Below are positions 22,532-34,655 of a stretch of DNA of 64,000 nt, piece after piece (the first letter of the stretch is position 1; every line of letters starts with the position of its first letter). The stretch comes from Liolophura sinensis (Eukaryota; Mollusca; Polyplacophora; Chitonida; Chitonidae), in the NCBI RefSeq assembly GCF_032854445.1, contig NC_088306.1:25577764-25641763 (forward strand). Direction: 5' to 3'. The translations under genes were made by a program, and so were the position numbers. The notes below the pieces were generated by a model. The model did no database searches and was not told the origin of the DNA. It saw only the letters and a list, made by a program, of their open reading frames with translations.

Positions 22532-22878
22532 GAGCAATTATTCATTGCTGTTAGCATTTGGAAGTGCCAGTCATGGAATTTAACCAACCACAGTGATCAC
22601 CTGCGACTAATCCGCGTGTGTAAATTCTTGTAAGGTTAACTACTTTTGAATCATTGCAATTTGCTTTTGTGCATTCAGAAACTGACAAAGTAAACGGCAA
22701 TATTTTCCATAGCCCACATGATTTAATACTAAAAAAAAGGACAGGTACCTGCCGTCAGATGACATATATCCTTGAAAAGAGAAGTAACCTATGTATTACC
22801 AAAATACGGAATTCCGTGGTTGATTAAATCCCATCACACATCTTACTTCCAAATGCTAACAGCATTGAATAATTGCTC
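22532..22878. repeat. Long imperfect inverted repeat (fold-back)
   Basis: The left arm 22532-22591 (gagcaattattcattgctgttagcatttggaagt...aaccaaccac) pairs with the right arm 22816-22878 at roughly 85% by eye, with a loop of about 225 bases. The short sequence ataggttacttc occurs outside the left arm, and its complement inside the loop near the right arm, so the structure has been rearranged. It may be a decayed DNA transposon. Confidence 0.65.
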
Positions 22879-22880
22879 AG

Positions 22881-23029
22881 GGTACAGTTGTTCGAAAGTG
22901 TATTAGCGGTGAAGCCCGGTATTAGCTTTCATCTGAACTAAAGTGCCATTTGTTTTGTATTAGGCCAAGACGGCTATTAAAGTTTAATCCTGGCTTAACT
23001 TTTAATACAATTTCGAACAAATGGCCCCT
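22881..23029. mobile_element. MITE-B copy
   Basis: The terminal parts ggtacagttgttcgaaagtgtatta and taatacaatttcgaacaaatggcccc are inverted copies of each other. The inner sequence (ttaaagtttaatcctggcttaac) recurs in the copy at about 34520. The family end resembles GGGCCC-CAGTTGTTCGA. Confidence 0.7.
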
Positions 23030-23854
23030 GATATCTTCCGTCAGCTTTTAATGTTCTCCCTTCAGATTTAAACTGACATTTATATATAGTATTGTCTGTA
23101 TTATTAAAAAGCGGAGATATAAGAGGTCTACATCATTCTCATTTTGTCTCTTTACTTTAGATTCGATAATATTAGGCCTATGTACTTTCGTACACTGTTA
23201 TGGACAAGTATCTATCAAAAACCTACTTTGATCTGGTTAATACAACTTACATGAAAATGCACGAGATTCTATTCTTGTTCCAGGTTGTGCCATTATGTAA
23301 ACGTTCCGGCCACTTTGGGGATCACGCATTGTTTACCACGGGTTCCAGACATTGGATGATTAACATCAAAGGTCTTTATGGACGGAATCAAATCTACATT
23401 TGACTGATTATTGTGGTATTAAAAATTATGTTCAATAAAAATTAGGTCTTCAATTATGAAGACCTTGAAAGTAAACCTAGTTGAACGTGCTATATCAAAT
23501 AATACACCTCAAACAATTATTTTACCTATTTCTTTGAGTCAGAGACAATACACATAAATTGTGAACAGAAAGTAATTTGCTCTTGTTGTGCATGAGATGG
23601 TTACATCTTGAGAGTAAGATGCATATGGGGGTTTAGCGGTAAGGAAAATATTATGCAAAGATATATATTTTTATTATACGCAGTTTGAAGCTGAAGATCG
23701 CTTGTTCTCTACCGATGAAGTGTGCATATCTGTACGTCACACCTGGGAAAGTTGGTCAGTAACTTACCGATGGTTGGGTGGTTTACTCCAGGAAGTCCAG
23801 TGTCCTCCATCCATAAAGCGCGGTTGTGTAAGAGAAATATGGAGTGTAAAGTAG

Positions 23855-24110
23855 GCCTATGTATATGCTCTGGGTTTTTAACGTCATACTTAACATTTTT
23901 TTTTCGAATGACGACCAGGAGTCATTAGTTGTGTGTACATGTTGTGTTGTCTTGCAGCAGCGCGAGTCCATGCCGCCAATGTGCTGCCACCACAGAAGTA
24001 TAATACCGAAGACACATTATACTGACACCGGGCCAACCTGTCCTGTTTCATTGCTTTAACCTCTCAGTGCTGACAGGCAGCAACAAAGAAACCAAAGAGA
24101 CGCCGAGGCG
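23855..24110 (-). mobile_element. SINE-3 copy, decayed
   Basis: On the minus strand it includes the gtcagtataatgtg... centre and the tail domain (aaaaaaatgttaagtatgacgttaaaaaccc). It matches parts of the copies at 24575, 44432 and 47850. The tRNA head is damaged. Confidence 0.65.
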
Positions 24111-24574
24111 GACGCTCTATTTAAAAAATAGAGGCCCTCAAAAAAGTCAATTGCAAAGTACATGTGTCCCCATCCGCAATCGTCCTCAAAACTGTATATA
24201 GTGGCTAATTTACAAGTTATATGATGAATTGTTACTTGAACAGTTGTTGGATGTTTCTGTCGTTATGGTGCATTTAGTATCTCCGGCTGAAGGGCACAGC
24301 CACTGATCTTTCTGTAGTTGCAGGCGCAAATCCAACTGCTTCACTGAGCGTTTGCATTGTCAGTCGGATTCGAGGTTTCATCCAACTAAGTGATCCCCAC
24401 CTTATAACGCAAATATTCTGGTTTCCTCTATACTCAAAACGACCGCTGACATAAAATATAAATATTCTTCATTACCGTATATATAAAACAGCAATCAATG
24501 ATGTACGACTGTAACAGCAATGATATGTAGGCTCATATTCAAGGCATATAAATTATAATTTTAGACTAGCATTG

Positions 24575-24962
24575 GTTGACGAATGTATGAATGAATGCTT
24601 GGGGTTTAACGTCGCACTTAACAATTTTTGAGTCGTATGATGACGAAAACTCGTTAGGTGTGTGTACCTATACTGTGTTTTCTTGTGGCACGGCGAGTCC
24701 ATGCCGTCAAAGTGCTGCGGCCACTGAAGTATCATGCCGAAGACACCAGACATGACACCCAATCCATGCCACAGCATACTGACACCGGGCCAACCACTCC
24801 TTTTTTCTTGGTGTAACCCATCACTCCTGAGCGCCAAGTAAGTAAGCAACAAGTACCATTTTTAAAGTCTTTGACATGATCCGACACGGGTTTGATCTCG
24901 AGACTCCCGACTTTGACGCGGACACCCTTACCATTAGGCCAGCGAAGCGGTGCTTAGCTTGA
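24575..24962 (-). mobile_element. SINE-3 copy
   Basis: The plus-strand reading is a reverse copy: cttggggtttaacgtcgcacttaacaatttt (tail), gtgctgcggccactgaagtatcatgccgaagac (centre), to tttgatctcgagactcccg and accattaggccagcgaagc (tRNA-like head). The best-preserved member on the minus strand. Confidence 0.75.
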
Positions 24963-26399
24963 CGACGTAAAGCCTATACATGTACTTTACTACATGGGTT
25001 TTGTAAAGTTTTGTAAAGTTTGTCGCAACGCGACATCAAACGCATTAACCATGGTGACATATCTCTTAATATAATATACATAATACTGTATATTATCACG
25101 GAAGTTACACCTGGCACATGTTTAACAGATCGATCACTTGTTGGACACATCGTAAACACACAAGTATATATCTTCTCCAATTCGCAAAATCTATCGTGCT
25201 CAAATGACTAAATTCTCTGTTGGCTTTAAACAAGAATTAAATAAATAATTAAATTAAATTCTGTGAAATGCATCAAATCATGGTTTAAAGGGGAAGAAAA
25301 CTTAAAAACATGACACTATAGGCTGAAAAGAGCACATTTTTTTCTATTTGGTGGTGCCTGCTGCATCATTTTGCCATTTTTCCTCGCCATACATGTAAAG
25401 CTAAAAACGGCAAAGCTGGCATAAATCGCTGAGTTCATCGCGTCCTCCATCTTTAGCACCTTGTAATTTATACTGGGGGTGTGTTGCCTCTCAGCCAGTG
25501 AGAGTCGTTAAAACTGCCGGCTTGTTCGTGTAAACTCGGAACCTACATCCAACATTCCGGATTCCCAATCGTCAAGCGGAAAACGAACTGTATTGTTCGC
25601 TACCTTCTGGGAAGAAAAATTCTACCGGAAATGTGCGAACTGCACCTCGGCAATTCTCCTCCTAACACAGAAGACTTCAGGACTAGTTCTTTGGCAAAAT
25701 GGAGTTGCCCACAGCGGATTTTGGCACTCACTTTATTTATAATTTATCAATTTGAGGTACATATTAGAATTTTTTATGGCATGCACCTGTGAGGAAATGC
25801 ACACTCTTTTGCATGGTATTTGATTGATATTTAAATTTTCGTCTCATTTAAGTATCGTACTGTTGTGTCATTTATCTCAAGCAAACTCCCGATATTGTGA
25901 AGTTGTTTCGAACGTCCCTTCAATTATTTGTTTTTCAGTGTTGAAGAATATCAGCTACATGTTGAAAAGTTCATTTTTCATAGTTAATGTGGGCTGTAAT
26001 TAAGGAGGTTTTCAGAAATCGTGTCTTGAATTGTTGCCAAACGTTAAACCCATTTTTGGCACTAAAAATCCATTCCCATCTAAAGAAAACAGTCGTATAT
26101 ATAAAAACACAGTATCTGGAATTTTGGGTTTTATATTTGGTATTAAGTAATTAAATTGTATAATCGGATCTAGTGCTTGGTAATCTAATAGTCATGTTAT
26201 AGATTCAAACGATATAACTGTGATTTACGGTGAAAACATTAGGTACCTTTGTGTGGGCAATATGTCTGTGCAGGCTGACCATTGTAATGTCGGCTTCACG
26301 CATTTGTGTCCGGCTGTGTTCGTATCACATTCGAAACAACCTTCAAGTCCAGACTATTAATGTGACAAAATAACTCACACTACCTGTAACTTCCGCATT
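24963..26399. other. Non-coding stretch downstream of the mannanase gene
   Basis: No coding frame with support. The mannanase 3' UTR should lie near 26100-26399 on the minus strand. The stretch at about 25284-25700 has higher G+C and no long open frame. Confidence 0.35.
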
Positions 26400-28308
26400 T
26401 TATGTATACAGATCGGGCATTTCCCGACTGAAGACGGTTATATTGTCGTGATAAAACTGGAGAAAGTCGGCTTCCGATGGATGTCCTTTATAAGGCAACC
26501 ATATTGAACAGGCCTGAGCGCATCTATTGGTCCAGGTCATAATGTACGCCAGCCGCCTGGTGACAGGACTGGCTTTGATAGGGGAGAGAACTCTGTTCAT
26601 CCAAAAGCTGTGATTCTTCTCAATGCCGTTGTGTTGTAAACCGATTTCAGCTATGGCTGGTATTTTGCCGCGTCTTTCTGCCTCGACCACTAGCTCATGA
26701 ACATGGTGGACGTACGTAGGAACTAAAGCGTCAGTAAAGACGTTATGGTAGCCGTCAAACGCCATTACGTCCACGTAGGCGTCCCCTGGAAAGGTCTTCA
26801 GATAAGCCGTTGCTGCACCATCTTTATGGAAGTCCAAATATTGGTCGCTCGGAGCGTAGACGTAAAGGAAGTTATGGACTTGTTTCGTGTCGCGGAGGTA
26901 TTCCACGGTGAACCGCCATAACTTCGTGTAATCATCGGGTGTGTTTTGCGCCGCGTTGTTTTGACCGTACCAAAACCACTTTGCGTTGTTTTCGTGAAAT
27001 GGTCTGAAGATAACTGGGATGTAATGGCCTTGGTCGTCCTTGAACGTGTGAACGAACGCAGCAAGGGCGTCTAAAATGGACAGCAACTTCTGGTGCTTGT
27101 CACCTCCTGGTAAAATTCTTCGGACAGTATGCAACACCTCTCCGCTGTCTTGTTTTATCAAGTTCGGGCCACCTGTTACAGGATTGCTCATTTCCATGTG
27201 AAACGCTATTAGGTTACCACGTGCGTATGCTCGCTTGCCAAGTTCCGAGATCATGTCCAGCCCATTAGTATCTAAGTCAGCAAGGTTAAATCCGATAATC
27301 CCGGGATAATCTCCTGTCATTGACTTTATGTCACAAAGTTCATCCTCATGGTGCTGGTGACTCATCTTTGGCTGAAAGAAAATAGATAAAGCTTTACTCT
27401 CATCTTAAACTTAATTGCTATCTTTTCTGTTGCTTTATCTGTATGACGGCCAGGGGTTGGTTTCATGAAGTGTACTTAGTGTTAAGTAGCCCCTGGCTAG
27501 GTGCAGTTTACTTAACTAAGTGGACTTAGTCATGAAGTCAGTCCCATGCAGCCGCAGAGCAATGAAGTATTTTCAACAGTAAGTCAAGTATCCAAATCAC
27601 AGTTCAGGTATGTCACAGACTCTAATCCCAAAGTGTGATGCTAACTTTGTTAATGAAACTTATGAATGAAACTGAGCCCAGTTTCACGAAGCTCTCTTAA
27701 CGTTAAGAGCTTTGCAACTACCACGACGACGTAATGCCTACAGTACTGGTTGCTGTGGTAGTGAAGTGAAACCGGGCCCTGGACTTTGTTAATGAAATTG
27801 GATTTGGGGATCTGATATATATACACTATACCTCGATGTAGAAGTAGCCAAAAACTAGTGATGTCCAAGGAACATTTTGCCTTGTCTCTAATAATCTTTC
27901 TCTGCTTGACTATGCATTAGAAATGGACGGTTTCTTTCTTTTATCTTTTTAACCACTAAAGATAATTTGTATCGTTGTAGCCACTAGCATTAAAATCTCA
28001 TTTCTTTTTCTGTCTTTTTTCCCAATCTTTAGCTTTATAACAAGTCACATGAAAATAAAAGTATACTTAACAGTGTATGCCCAGCCGCCAGCATGTTCGT
28101 GTCGATAAGGGGGTTTCCATCCGTAAATACCATTCTGGGTGGCCCTTTGCTGGCCAAAAATGATCTTATCAGGGTTCTGGGCCAACTTTTGGAGGCGATA
28201 GAAAAGGATCCTTGTCTCCTTGGTAGCATTTTTGTCAATAGGTTCTCCTAGAACGTACTCATTGGTAAGCAACAGCATTAACGGAACCAACACATACTTA
28301 AAACTCAT
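26400..28308 (-). CDS. Secreted GH26 endo-beta-1,4-mannanase
   Basis: Two exons. Exon 1 is 28308-28072: ATG at 28308, donor GTTAAGT at 28071, phase 0. Exon 2 is 27371-26400: acceptor tttcag, starting PKMSHQHH, stop TAA at 26400-26402. The product is 402 aa. Residues 1-21 (MSFKYVLVPLMLLL...) form a signal peptide, so it should act outside the cell, probably as a digestive enzyme on plant or algal mannan. FRPFHENNAKWFWYG carries the acid/base Glu (about residue 206) and PAIAEIGL the nucleophile Glu (about 321). Both are standard GH26 landmarks. The length is right for one catalytic domain with no binding module. GH26 is mainly bacterial, and molluscan mannanases I know of are mostly GH5, so ancient gene transfer is possible. 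An intron and a signal peptide show it is a host gene and not contamination. A MITE-like element lies in the intron. Confidence 0.93.
27672..27781. mobile_element. Short fold-back element (MITE-like) in the mannanase intron
   Basis: The ends tgagcccagtttcac and gtgaaaccgggccct are inverted complements, and the inside is partly palindromic (ctcttaacgttaagag). Total length is about 110 bp. Similar but weaker sequence (tttcatgaagtgtacttagtg...cttagtcatgaag) lies at about 27460-27540. Confidence 0.6.
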
Positions 28309-28338
28309 GGCTTCTGAAAAATACGTCAAAAAAAACCC

Positions 28339-28612
28339 ATGGAACAATATTCTGCATTTCTGCACTATCTGTCAATGTCAATGTCAATGATTAAACAGGC
28401 TAAACGTTGCCATATTTGTAGTGCTGCCTCACTGGAATGCGATGCCGAAGACGTACGACATGTACTTGGTTATCCTGACCACCACGTCGGAAAGCATAAC
28501 ATGGTTGTGATTTTTCAAGGAATTTGTAGTATCCCCACTGTCTCTGTTCGTAGGGCCTTGGTAACTAGAGCAGTCTGCCAGCAAACTGTGATAGTGCGTA
28601 CGTTATGATAGC
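28339..28612 (-). mobile_element. Possible decayed SINE (SINE-3-like centre)
   Basis: The minus strand holds cgtcttcggcatcgcattccagtgaggcagcac, resembling the SINE-3 centre (gtcttcggcatgatacttcagt). The tail and head are not clear. It sits just 5' of the mannanase start codon. Confidence 0.35.
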
Positions 28613-28644
28613 CTCGAAATGAACATATGTTCATATAACATATT

Positions 28645-28912
28645 ATATTTATTTATTTATTTTATTGGTGTTTTACGCCGTACTCAAGAATATTTCACTT
28701 ATACGACGGCGGTCAACATTATGGTGGGAGGAAACGGGGCAGAGCCCGGGAGAAAACCACGAGCATCCACAGGCTGCTGGCAGACCTTCTTACGTACGGC
28801 CGGAGAGGAAGCCAGCATGATCTGGACTTGAACTCACAGCGACCGCATTGGTGAGAGGCTCGTGGGTCATTACGCTACGCTAGCGCGCTAACCTACTGAG
28901 CCACGGAGGCCC
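28645..28912 (-). mobile_element. SINE-1 copy, full length
   Basis: From the (aaat)n tail to the ggggcctccgtggctcag head on the minus strand, with all domains present. No flanking duplication is obvious. It lies about 340 bp upstream of the mannanase start codon, in the same orientation. Confidence 0.88.
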
Positions 28913-30783
28913 CCTGTTCCTGTTCCATTATAAGGCCATATATTACCATAAATCAAGAACGCATAAACGACATCAACTTACCTGGCTCTGCATAAGCTAC
29001 AGACTAGTAAAAGCACCTTGATAACATGTCAGCTTAAATTTTACCAGAATATAGGTTCTAGGGGCAGACAAAATTAACTGTGTTATCTTGTAGACGGTGA
29101 CGGCAGCGACCACCACATGTTAAATGTCAAAGTATATACATGTAGAACACTTCGTCCCTAAAAGTCGCGACGTTCTGTGCCATTCGGTTTTAACTTTGTG
29201 AAACGAGGTTTGGCTGAATGTCCATCAGAAATTAAGATAGCGTTATGCAGACTGCATCTTGAAATACGATTGTGATGCTATTTACGCTCGTTTTGAAGAA
29301 TTCTGAACGTAATGGACCCTATTATGTATATAATAGGGGAGATGTTGGCAAAACATAATATGTGGGAATTTATTAAACAAAGTTTATTTGTACATTTTAT
29401 AGTACCATGTAACACACTTATAAAAGTTTAAAAGCAGTTGACAAAAGATACTAAATTACATAGATATCTTGCCATGAGAATTGGACAAAGCACAGCGATA
29501 TCTTGGCAGTAAATTTAAAGTGACATTGAAGTGAAAAATAATGTGAGCCTCAAATGAAAGGTACAGAGAACTGTGTCCAGAAAAACTGATTCATTTTTGC
29601 TACCAAAAAATTCCACTATTTCATAAGGTAGGTTTTTGAGCGTAAATATATTTGTCAAAATTTGTTCTCTTCATTTTGAGCACCTGAATGTCTATTAAAT
29701 CTAACTACAATGATCTTGAGGTAGCTCACAATGATTCACAAAAAAATAAATATTTTCAAAATGTTCCGTAGACAAATAGAAATTCTTTTGGAGTGATGTG
29801 AAGTCATTTAGATGTGATAAGGCCGATAAGGCCACTGTATCTTATCCCACTTAAACTTATGCTTTTTTATGGCGCAGCAAACATTCTCTAAAAAAGTAAA
29901 TAAAGGAAAACGAAGCTGGAAACATTTAATACATTAAAAATTATCAGAAAATTTATGAACCTACATACCTGTCGCAGAACAAAGTTTACATGTCAAAACA
30001 ACCAGTGAAATTTACTAACCGCCTTTACGTAAGTCTAACGCATTTATCCACTCCTGATAACGAATGAATCCATTTATAATAAATGAATCTGAAATCAGGA
30101 TTGAATTAGGCGGAGTTTTTTTAGGGTAGGTGACCCTTTCGACAACTTTCAAAAGATGGAAATTTTTAAAAATAATTGTGTAGCAATAAAGTTGAAACTG
30201 TTTTAAAAAATAATTGTGTAGCAATAAATTTGAAACTGTTCACTTCAGTTCATGTTTCAGACTAATTTGCCAAAGAACTTGGGAAATATTGTGACGAATA
30301 CATGTACGCACGTCTTGACGCTACTAACATCAAATGTATTCTCCCAGTCCATTTCATATTGACGAGATCAGATTAGTGTAATTTGTATTCTGTATGTGGA
30401 CAACATGTTTAAGAACATATTTTACGAAAAATAACCTACGACACGCAGCTAATCACATTATCTAAGTTTACGTCGAGTTTAGTCGCCTTCTATCAAGAGC
30501 TGATTTAAGATCGGGGTAAAAATATAATGCTTAAGTCGGTTAAAATTATTGTCGGCTAAAACACTCCTTATTGCAGGGATAGTGCTACATTTTAATCGTC
30601 CGCATGGTTCCGCATGAAAACGGAGAAGATAGGACAGAAGAGCAAAATGTAAATGTTTCGAAGTTTACATATTAATGGACACTCAAACTCATGCAGTTAT
30701 TATTGCTGTATGGCATCATTGTCTTCATTGTTAAAGCGTTAAAACATCAAAATGATATTCCTCTTCAGCCTTAATTCAAATGC
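28913..30783. other. Non-coding stretch upstream of the mannanase gene
   Basis: No supported gene. 30158-30240 is a 39-bp tandem duplication (taattgtgtagcaataaa(g/t)ttgaaactg twice). The rest is A+T-rich single-copy-looking sequence. Confidence 0.4.
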
Positions 30784-31885
30784 CACATGTGATCTCACAT
30801 CAAATATACTGATATCACTGCTTCATCATCAGGTTACATGTCACATGTGATCTCACATCAAATATACTGATATCACTGCTTCATCATCAGGTTACATGTC
30901 ACATGTGATCACACATCAAATATACTGATATCACTGCTTCATCATCAGGTTACATGTCACATGTGATCACACATCAAATATACTGATATCACTTCTTCAT
31001 CATCAGGTTACATGTCACATGTGATCTCACACCAAATATACTGATATCACTGCTTCATCATCAGGTTACATGTCACATGTGATCTCACACCAAATATACT
31101 GATATAACTGCTTCTTCATCAGGTTACATGTCACATGTGATCTCACACCAAATATACTGATATCACTGCTTCATCATCAGGTTACATGTCACATGTGATC
31201 TCACACCAAATATACTGATATCACTGCTTCATCATCAGGTTACATGTCACATGTGATCTCACACCAAATATACTGATATCACTGCTTCATCATCAGGTTA
31301 CATGTCACATGTGATCACACACCAAATATACTGATATCACTGCTTCTTCATCAAGTTACATGTCACATGTGACCTCACACCAAATATACTGATATCACTG
31401 CTTCATCATCAGGTTACATGTCACGTGTGATCACACATCAAATATCATACTGATATCAATGCTTTAACACTAGGTTACATATCACATGTGATCACACATC
31501 AAACATCATACTGGTATCACTGCTTTAACATATGGTTACATGTCACATGTGATCACACATCAAATATCATACTGATATCACTGCCTCAACATTAGGTTAC
31601 ATATCACATGTGATCACACATCAAATATCATATTGATATCACTGCTTTAACATTAGGTTACATATCACATGTGATTACACATCAAATGTCATACTGATAT
31701 CACTGCCTCAACATTAGGTTACATATCACGTGATTACACATCAAATATCATACGGATATCACTGCATTGACATTAGGTTACATATCACATGTGATCACAC
31801 ATCAAATATCATACTGATATCTCTGCATCATCAGGTTACATGTCACATGTGATCACACACCACATATCACGCTGATATCACTGCT
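30784..31885. repeat. Satellite array, 58-bp and 61-bp unit subfamilies with an E-box palindrome
   Basis: About 18-19 units. The first 11 or so (30784-31434) have a 58-bp period with aaatatactgatatcactgcttcatcatcagg. The rest (31435-31885) have a 61-bp period with aaatatcatactgatatc and aacattagg. Nearly every unit carries TCACATGTGA or a close variant, a 10-bp palindrome containing the CANNTG E-box, and a second palindrome, gatatc. The array is 2.5-3.6 kb upstream of the mannanase start. Confidence 0.9.
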
Positions 31886-32095
31886 TAAGAGCAGACCATA
31901 ATCCACTTATGTTTAATTTATACTCTGATAAAGTTATCGGTTAGCTCGTTATTCCCATAGAGAGATTATAACAATAATGTTGATATGGTACGTTGAAAAG
32001 GCTTCACTCGTTTCACAAACTAATAATACGTTTGTGCATGATACCTAAACCAAAGATGTAACGACGGAACTTAAATTTATTTATTTATTTACCTT

Positions 32096-32216
32096 GGAGC
32101 CTCCGTGGCCGAGGTGGTTAGCGTGCCAAGGCGTCAGCAATGACCCAGAAACCTCTCACCAATGCCGTTGAGTTTAAGTCCAGCTCAGACTGGCTTCTTC
32201 TTCAAATCAAATTAAT
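32096..32216 (+). mobile_element. SINE-1 head fragment
   Basis: tggagcctccgtggccgaggtggttagcgtgcc and the B-box (gagtttaagtccagctc) match the SINE-1 head. The sequence then goes straight to an A-rich end, with no tail module. Confidence 0.7.
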
Positions 32217-34083
32217 AAACAAACATTTTTAAAAGTTAGACCAAAAAATAATCTAACATGTTACGTTTAACGCATTTCTGGGATACCCTAAGTTTATTCC
32301 ATATATACCCTCTACACCCAAAAGTCCACACTGCCTCATCGATTTACCCGCCCTTTGTAGGCAGACATGACAGGTATAAGCCTTACGTTTGTTTTGATCC
32401 GCGGAGGATATGTCTTAGAGATTCTGGCGGGCGCATTCCGATGTTTGTAATAGAGAATCCCCTCTGGCGGTTTACAGACAGGAGGGAAAAACAAATGGGG
32501 CGGATTGGACGGTCGATATGGAAATGAGCTAAGAACAGGCTGGACGGGTTTACCGTGTAATATTGAGGGTCATAAAGTGGGCTATCGAATACCGAGATTT
32601 TTTTTTTACACACATACTTTCAACGTTATTTCACAGTTTCCATAACTGATTGTATATCCTGTATTGTGATTGTATCTGGAACAGTCTGGGTTGATGAAAT
32701 TTATATTTCAGAATGCAGAATTAAGAAGTTTTTGAATTCCTTTATAATGGTGGTTAAAAGCTGAGGTTACAAGCAATATCGCAACAGCACATAAAACATA
32801 TCAGATTAACTCATGAAGAAAAGGCAGACATTGAATCTCACAACCCTTCCATTTCGTAATAAATGGTTCCTTTCCTTTCTGATTCCTACTTTTATTTCAT
32901 TCTGGTTTTTACTTGAATAGTTTAAAACTTCATGGATTTCTTGCGACAACTTATACAAACTTTGCGATAGCAAACAAAAAGACGTCATATTTACACTGTA
33001 TCTACGCAATCGCCGTATATAGTGTCCCTGGAAAAAATAGTAGCCATCTTGAACGAAGGGACATAAATCTTTCCGCGCTAACCGTTCAGAGGACTTTCAA
33101 AAATGGCGATCATTATTGAAAGAGTTCTTTCTCACAGCGTGGCTGAAATGGGAGAAGTCAGAGAGCCTTGAATGACATCATCGCTCAACCGTTCCCTACA
33201 ACGATAGATGGCTCACTTTACCCTGAGGCATACAATGAACAGGTATATGGAAAGGCAGGCTTGAAGGCTGTCAGAATGTCAGAGCTAGGCTGTGATACTT
33301 GGAGAGTGACAGACATGTTACAGGACACCACTATTTCTGTTTACGTCTACTTTATACTCGTACATGTGTCTGCATCCTTTTGAACAGGTATATTTAATTA
33401 GCCGGTAAAGGTAAGTAACGCACTTTAATACTCATGTGGAGAAATTTGTGTGATGTTAATATTGTTGAATGAAACAATTTCATCGGTTTTCTTAATATAG
33501 ATTTCATGGATACGAAGAACCAGACTTGGACCAGTTATAACAAAAGACGTAAACAGCATAGATAGTTAAACCAGATCAACGACGACAGTGTGATAGCTGG
33601 CAAATGGTCACACGTATCCGGCGAAATACGGCCTCTTGTCAGTTAACCTCTGTCAGGGTTTTATTCTAACTGCTGAAGTTAATGTGTAAATAGTAGCAAA
33701 TTACACGACCTCTAGCACCATGTCTTCAGCAGAATTAGGTTTAAAAAATGCAGTGCTGTTGATTGCAATACATCAGGGGTCACTGGTCTAAAATATACCT
33801 TTATTTTACTTACTATTATATATGTATGTCTAAACATTCGTATATGTCGTGTTCATGCCATTATTCTTTAAAAGCAAAACCATCATGACCTGGAAAATGC
33901 TTTGGCAGGTATATTCCCGTCATACGGATAATTTTGTGAAAGGAAATGCTATAGGTTCGTCTTTATATATACTATAAGCAGTATTCTTCTGTTCAAATCG
34001 ACTTGGCTGCATCTGTGATAATTACACTAGAGTTTTCGCGCTTAGCGACATCACGATACTCATAACATTGTAATTTATCGCGC
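32217..34083. other. Non-coding stretch with no recognised gene
   Basis: Open frames at 32258-32527 (+) and 33168-33383 (+) were examined. The second has a gtatatgg that could be a donor after ...CCTGAGGCATACAATGAACAG, but I do not recognise the peptide and found no partner exon. Confidence 0.35.
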
Positions 34084-34224
34084 CCTGCTTGCTGGCTTCC
34101 TCTCAGGCAGTACCGTATGTGAGACGGCTCGGCCCGGTTTCCTCCCACCATAATGCTGGCCGCCATCGTATAAGTGAAATAGTCTTTAGTACAGCGTAAA
34201 GCACCAATAAAATAAATAAATAAA
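34084..34224 (+). mobile_element. SINE-1 copy, shortened
   Basis: Starts at the ctggcttcctctc part, skips most of the middle (the cctgcggatgg segment is missing), and continues ggcccggtttcctcccaccataatgctgg to the (aaat)n tail. Confidence 0.75.
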
Positions 34225-34519
34225 TTGTCCCTTGATATACCGAGAATAATGAGCAACTCTTCAATGTCAAACGTTTTGAGCAGAAATGGAATTCATCAGA
34301 ATACATGAATTTTATATCACATAAAGATTTTGTGTCCTTACTGTACATCAGTGGTCAGATCAGCTTGACCGCTAGTGCAATTCCTAGCGCGTAAATGCAT
34401 CAATACAAGGACATTTGAATGAGAGATAATCCACACTAAGGTAAATGAATATGTATGTCAGTATCGCATATTAGTATTAGTATACACAGCTCGTGGATGT
34501 ACCATGATAAATGCCCGAC

Positions 34520-34655
34520 CAAGGATCACTTGTCTAAAAGTGTATTAAAGTTAAGTCAGGCTTAAAAATTAACGCCACTTTCATCCTGACACAAAGAAGA
34601 TGGCATTTAGTTTGAAGTAAAGTTAACATCGGGCTAAGTTCTATTTACATTGGAG
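34520..34655. mobile_element. MITE-B copy, decayed
   Basis: cacttgtctaaaagtgtattaaagttaagtcaggctt at the left and aagtaaagttaacatcgggctaag at the right match the inner arms of the copy at 22881. The outermost GGGCCC ends are lost. Confidence 0.5.

Noticed and set aside
23285-23403. Third exon of the ParB-like gene after tgttccag
   Set aside because: In the required phase it stops after five codons (TAA at about 23299), and in the open frame the phase does not match.
30784-31885. CRISPR-like look (regular repeats of even size)
   Set aside because: The units are directly adjacent with no unique spacers, and this is an animal genome. It is an ordinary satellite by structure.
33168-33260. Possible exon ending at GTATATGG
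   Set aside because: The peptide is not recognised, the donor is weak and no neighbouring exon joins in phase.
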